Assembly (NCBI RefSeq): GCF_019049285.1
Contig: NZ_JAGMUL010000207.1
Span: 62,001 to 126,000, forward strand
Direction: 5' to 3'
Origin: Streptomyces sp. AC550_RSS872
GTDB lineage: Bacteria > Actinomycetota > Actinomycetes > Streptomycetales > Streptomycetaceae
Length of the DNA stretch: 64,000 bases
Shown here: piece by piece, positions 62,297 to 64,000 of the stretch
Layout of the letters: each line of letters begins with the position of its first letter
Numbering within the stretch: position 1 is the first letter of the stretch
Made by a program: the position numbers and the translations under genes
The notes under the pieces: model-generated
What the model was told of the DNA's origin: nothing
The model's database searches: none
What the model saw: the letters and a program-made list of their open reading frames with translations, nothing else

Positions 62297-63241
62297 CTAC
62301 GGGTTGCGTTGCGCCTCGTGCTCCACGAGTCCGCCCGGCCGCTCGTGAGCGCTCAGGGTGTGCAGCGCCGCCCGGTCCAGCGGCTCGTGCACCTCGACTC
62401 CGAGCAGGAACGACCAGCGGTCCGGGAAGACCTGGGGCACAAGCGTCAGCTTGTCCGGGTTCTCACGACGTAGACATCGGACACCCGGTCGCCGTCCGGC
62501 GTGAGATCCAGGACCAGCACGGCGTACGGCTCACCGCCCTTCCTCCCGTACGAGCCGAAGAACCGGAGTGCCTTGTCGCGGCCGTGCACGGGGTGCAGCG
62601 CGGCCGGCTTGCGCTTGCCGCCGGCGTCCGTCCACACCGTGACGTCCGGCGCGAGGACCTCCATGAGTTCGGCGATGTCCCCGCTCACCGCGGCCCGCAC
62701 GAACCGCTCGGTCGCCTCCCGGCGCACCCGTGGATGCGCCTCGTACAGCGGCCGCCGCGCGTGCCCATGCCCCCGCGCGATGCGCGAGCTGCCGCACGGC
62801 CGCCGGGCTGCGGTCGATGATCTCCGCGATCTCCGTGTGTGCGTATCCGAACGCCTTGTGCAGCACGAACACCGTGCGTTCCAGCGGTGACAGCGACTCC
62901 AGGACGACCGGCATCGCCGGCGACACGGACTCGGTGCGCAGGGCCGGGTCCTAGGGGTGCCACGGGCCGACGCAGGTCTCCCGGCGGCGGCTGATCGCGG
63001 CCCGCCGTGTCAATGCGCAGTTGACGGCGATCCGCACGGGACAGGCCCGCGGGTTGTGGACCCCGTCGAGCGGCGCGCCCCCGCTCCGTGCCGTCCAGGA
63101 CAGCCAGGTCTGCTGAAGGACGTCCTCGGTGTCGGCGACGCTGCCGAGGATGTCGTGGACGACGCCGAACATCAGCTCTCGGTGCTCGACGAGGACGCCG
63201 GTCGCGTCCTCGGCGGTGACGGGGAAGGGGGTGTCGGACAC
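62297..63241 (-). pseudogene. Decayed ECF sigma factor (SnoaL-tailed, SigJ/ECF41-like) with at least three lesions
   Basis: GTG 63241, after GGGAGG, starts VSDTPFPVTAEDATGVLVEHR and region 2 (DILGSVADTEDVLQQTWLSW), then RIAVNCALTRRAAISRRRE. A TAG at 62951-62953 interrupts it. The same frame resumes with region 4 (LESLSPLERTVFVLHKAFG, EIIDRSPAAVRQLAHRA). A one-base loss near 62765 shifts the frame into the SnoaL-like tail (VRREATERFVRAAVSGDIAEL, VLVLDLTPDGDRVSDVYVV), and a further shift near 62470 precedes NPDKL and an atypical extension ending at 62297. An intact protein would be about 290-310 residues. It cannot make a complete sigma factor. Confidence 0.8.
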
Positions 63242-63450
63242 GCGGTGGCCTCCCGGTGCGCGCTCACCGCTGCGAGGCCCGGCGGGGGCCGGAATGTGAC
63301 CTCCCGGGGATGAATGTGCCCCACGTCTTGGGGCTCCGTGCGTGCGCCAGCGTCCGGCGCAGGGTGGTTCGTAGTCGGCCTGGTACCGGCATGCATCACA
63401 CTTGACCTGCACGTATTTACGCGTGAGTACCCGAGCGGTACCGTGAGGCC

Positions 63451-63696
63451 ATGCCAGCTCTCAACGTGGAGTTCAGCGACCGCGAGCTCGAGGACCTGCG
63501 GCAGATCGCCAAGGAACGCGGTACGTCGATGAAGGCGCTCGTGCGCGAGGCCGCGGCGGCCGACATAGCGCGGCACCGGGCGCTACAGGAGGGCGCCGAG
63601 GCGTTCCGCCGGTTCTTCGCGTCGCACGCCGACGAGTTCGCGGCCGCCTTCCCCGAGGACGAACCGTCCGCAAAGGGCGAGGGACGGGCCGCCTGA
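63451..63696 (+). CDS. Probable antitoxin with ribbon-helix-helix-like N-terminus
   Basis: The 81-residue protein begins ALNVEFSDRELEDLRQIAKE and RGTSMKALVREAAAADIARH, a short strand followed by two helices as in ribbon-helix-helix DNA-binding antitoxins. The acidic, aromatic C-terminus (FRRFFASHADEFAAAFPEDE) is suited to toxin binding. It is followed four bases after its stop by a Fic-like gene, so the pair looks like a toxin-antitoxin module that autoregulates. ATG 63451 lies after CCGTGAGGCC. The 209 bases upstream, after the sigma remnant, contain TTGACC at 63402-63407 as a possible -35 element. Confidence 0.8.
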   Translation: MPALNVEFSDRELEDLRQIAKERGTSMKALVREAAAADIARHRALQEGAEAFRRFFASHADEFAAAFPEDEPSAKGEGRAA

Positions 63697-63699
63697 CCG

Positions 63700-64000
63700 A
63701 TGGCACCCGTCATTCATATCGACGTGCCCTGGCTGCTCCAGCGACACGAAGAAGTCCTGCCGGACCAGCCCACGGTCAACGACTTCTCCGCGCTGGTCGC
63801 CGCCGTCGCCCGCCATCGCGTGGATCCGCCCCGCCTGGGCGTCGACTCCGACCCGGCCTGGCGGGCCGCCGCGCTGCTGCACACCCTGGCCCTGCTCAAG
63901 CCGCTGCCCGCGGCCAACGCCCGCTTCGCCTGCGCCTCCGCGGTGGCCTACATGTTCGTCAGCGGCGTCGGCATCGACCCGCCCTACGGCGCCCTCGTCG
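63700..64000 (+). CDS. Fic/Doc-family toxin, 3'-truncated by window edge
   Basis: The visible 100 residues read like actinomycete Fic-type toxins: HIDVPWLLQRHEEVLPDQPTV at the start, DFSALVAAVARHRVD near residue 29, WRAAALLHTLALLKPLPAANAR near 55, and AYMFVSGVGIDPPYGALV at the edge. LLKPLPAANARFA aligns with the Fic core, where HPF-x-DGN-x-R normally lies; the His is replaced here by leucine/lysine and the Gly-Asn by Ala-Asn. Classic Fic enzymes AMPylate and Doc enzymes phosphorylate targets such as EF-Tu, but the altered core leaves the activity open. It begins four bases after the antitoxin stop. Confidence 0.75.
   Translation, partial: MAPVIHIDVPWLLQRHEEVLPDQPTVNDFSALVAAVARHRVDPPRLGVDSDPAWRAAALLHTLALLKPLPAANARFACASAVAYMFVSGVGIDPPYGALV

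Noticed and set aside
1..64000. tRNA, rRNA, CRISPR arrays, phage genes or intact transposases
   Set aside because: I looked for tRNA-like cloverleaf and CCA-type ends, repeat-spacer arrays and transposase or integrase motifs and saw none. Small RNAs cannot be excluded by eye.

Overview
The window is one contiguous piece of high-GC actinomycete DNA, almost certainly from a Streptomyces chromosome. The evidence is the strong G/C bias at third codon positions, many GTG starts, Tat-exported enzymes, paired P450 and ferredoxin genes, a CebR-type operator palindrome, an iron box of the DmdR/IdeR type, and the ggggcgcggggct-type intergenic repeat of streptomycetes. No rRNA, tRNA, CRISPR array, phage module or intact insertion sequence was seen. 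The mixture of accessory enzymes and decayed genes suggests a chromosome-arm region; from memory the gene content resembles the SCO077x-SCO081x region of S. coelicolor, which I could not check.

Region by region. 1-6.8 kb is a sugar locus, very likely L-rhamnose: ABC ATPase (cut by the window edge), two permeases, a lipoprotein binding protein, L-rhamnose mutarotase, a Tat-exported BNR-type beta-propeller that may release the sugar from a polysaccharide, and a LacI regulator. 6.9-14.3 kb holds a peptidase-like hydrolase, a PIG-L deacetylase, a shredded ECF sigma factor, a Cys-rich/pentapeptide-repeat protein, a CYP102-like P450 haem domain without reductase and its divergent TetR regulator, an iron-box-controlled DUF2470 protein and a secreted lactonase-like propeller. 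14.4-25.9 kb has two FUSC-type exporters, a phosphotransferase lying among gene remnants (17.0-18.9 kb), two SDR genes, HAD and PHP proteins and a secreted GH16 glucanase.

26-32.4 kb contains a TSUP carrier and a VanZ protein converging on a 203-bp inverted-repeat element that supplies both stop codons, then a compact Mrp-like antiporter operon (E-F-DUF4040-B-C-D, without a MrpA subunit in this window) and a DUF4230 membrane protein. 32.4-45.7 kb has a ribosomal-protection GTPase divergent from an unusual PRPP synthetase, a STAS protein, a MarR-controlled aldehyde/alcohol dehydrogenase pair, a quinone-oxidoreductase/GlxA-type regulator pair, an amidohydrolase plus amino-acid permease operon with a divergent TetR, and a frameshifted flavin/pyridoxamine-oxidase-like gene. 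45.8-55.4 kb holds small redox and transport genes, a CYP105-like P450 with its own 3Fe-4S ferredoxin, a flavoprotein, an aldo/keto reductase, and a PhyH dioxygenase divergent from an AraC regulator.

55.7-64 kb contains a membrane-anchored ricin-lectin protein with a broken C-terminal tail, a DUF4232 lipoprotein, a remnant of an RsbW-like ATPase, a CebR-box-controlled GH9 cellulase, a secreted beta-sandwich protein, a second decayed ECF sigma factor with at least three lesions, and a small antitoxin/Fic-like toxin pair cut by the window edge. Two themes stand out: extracellular polysaccharide use (rhamnose locus, GH16, GH9) and gene decay, with ECF sigma factors, a ROK regulator, an RsbW-like kinase and fragments of other genes all visibly broken.
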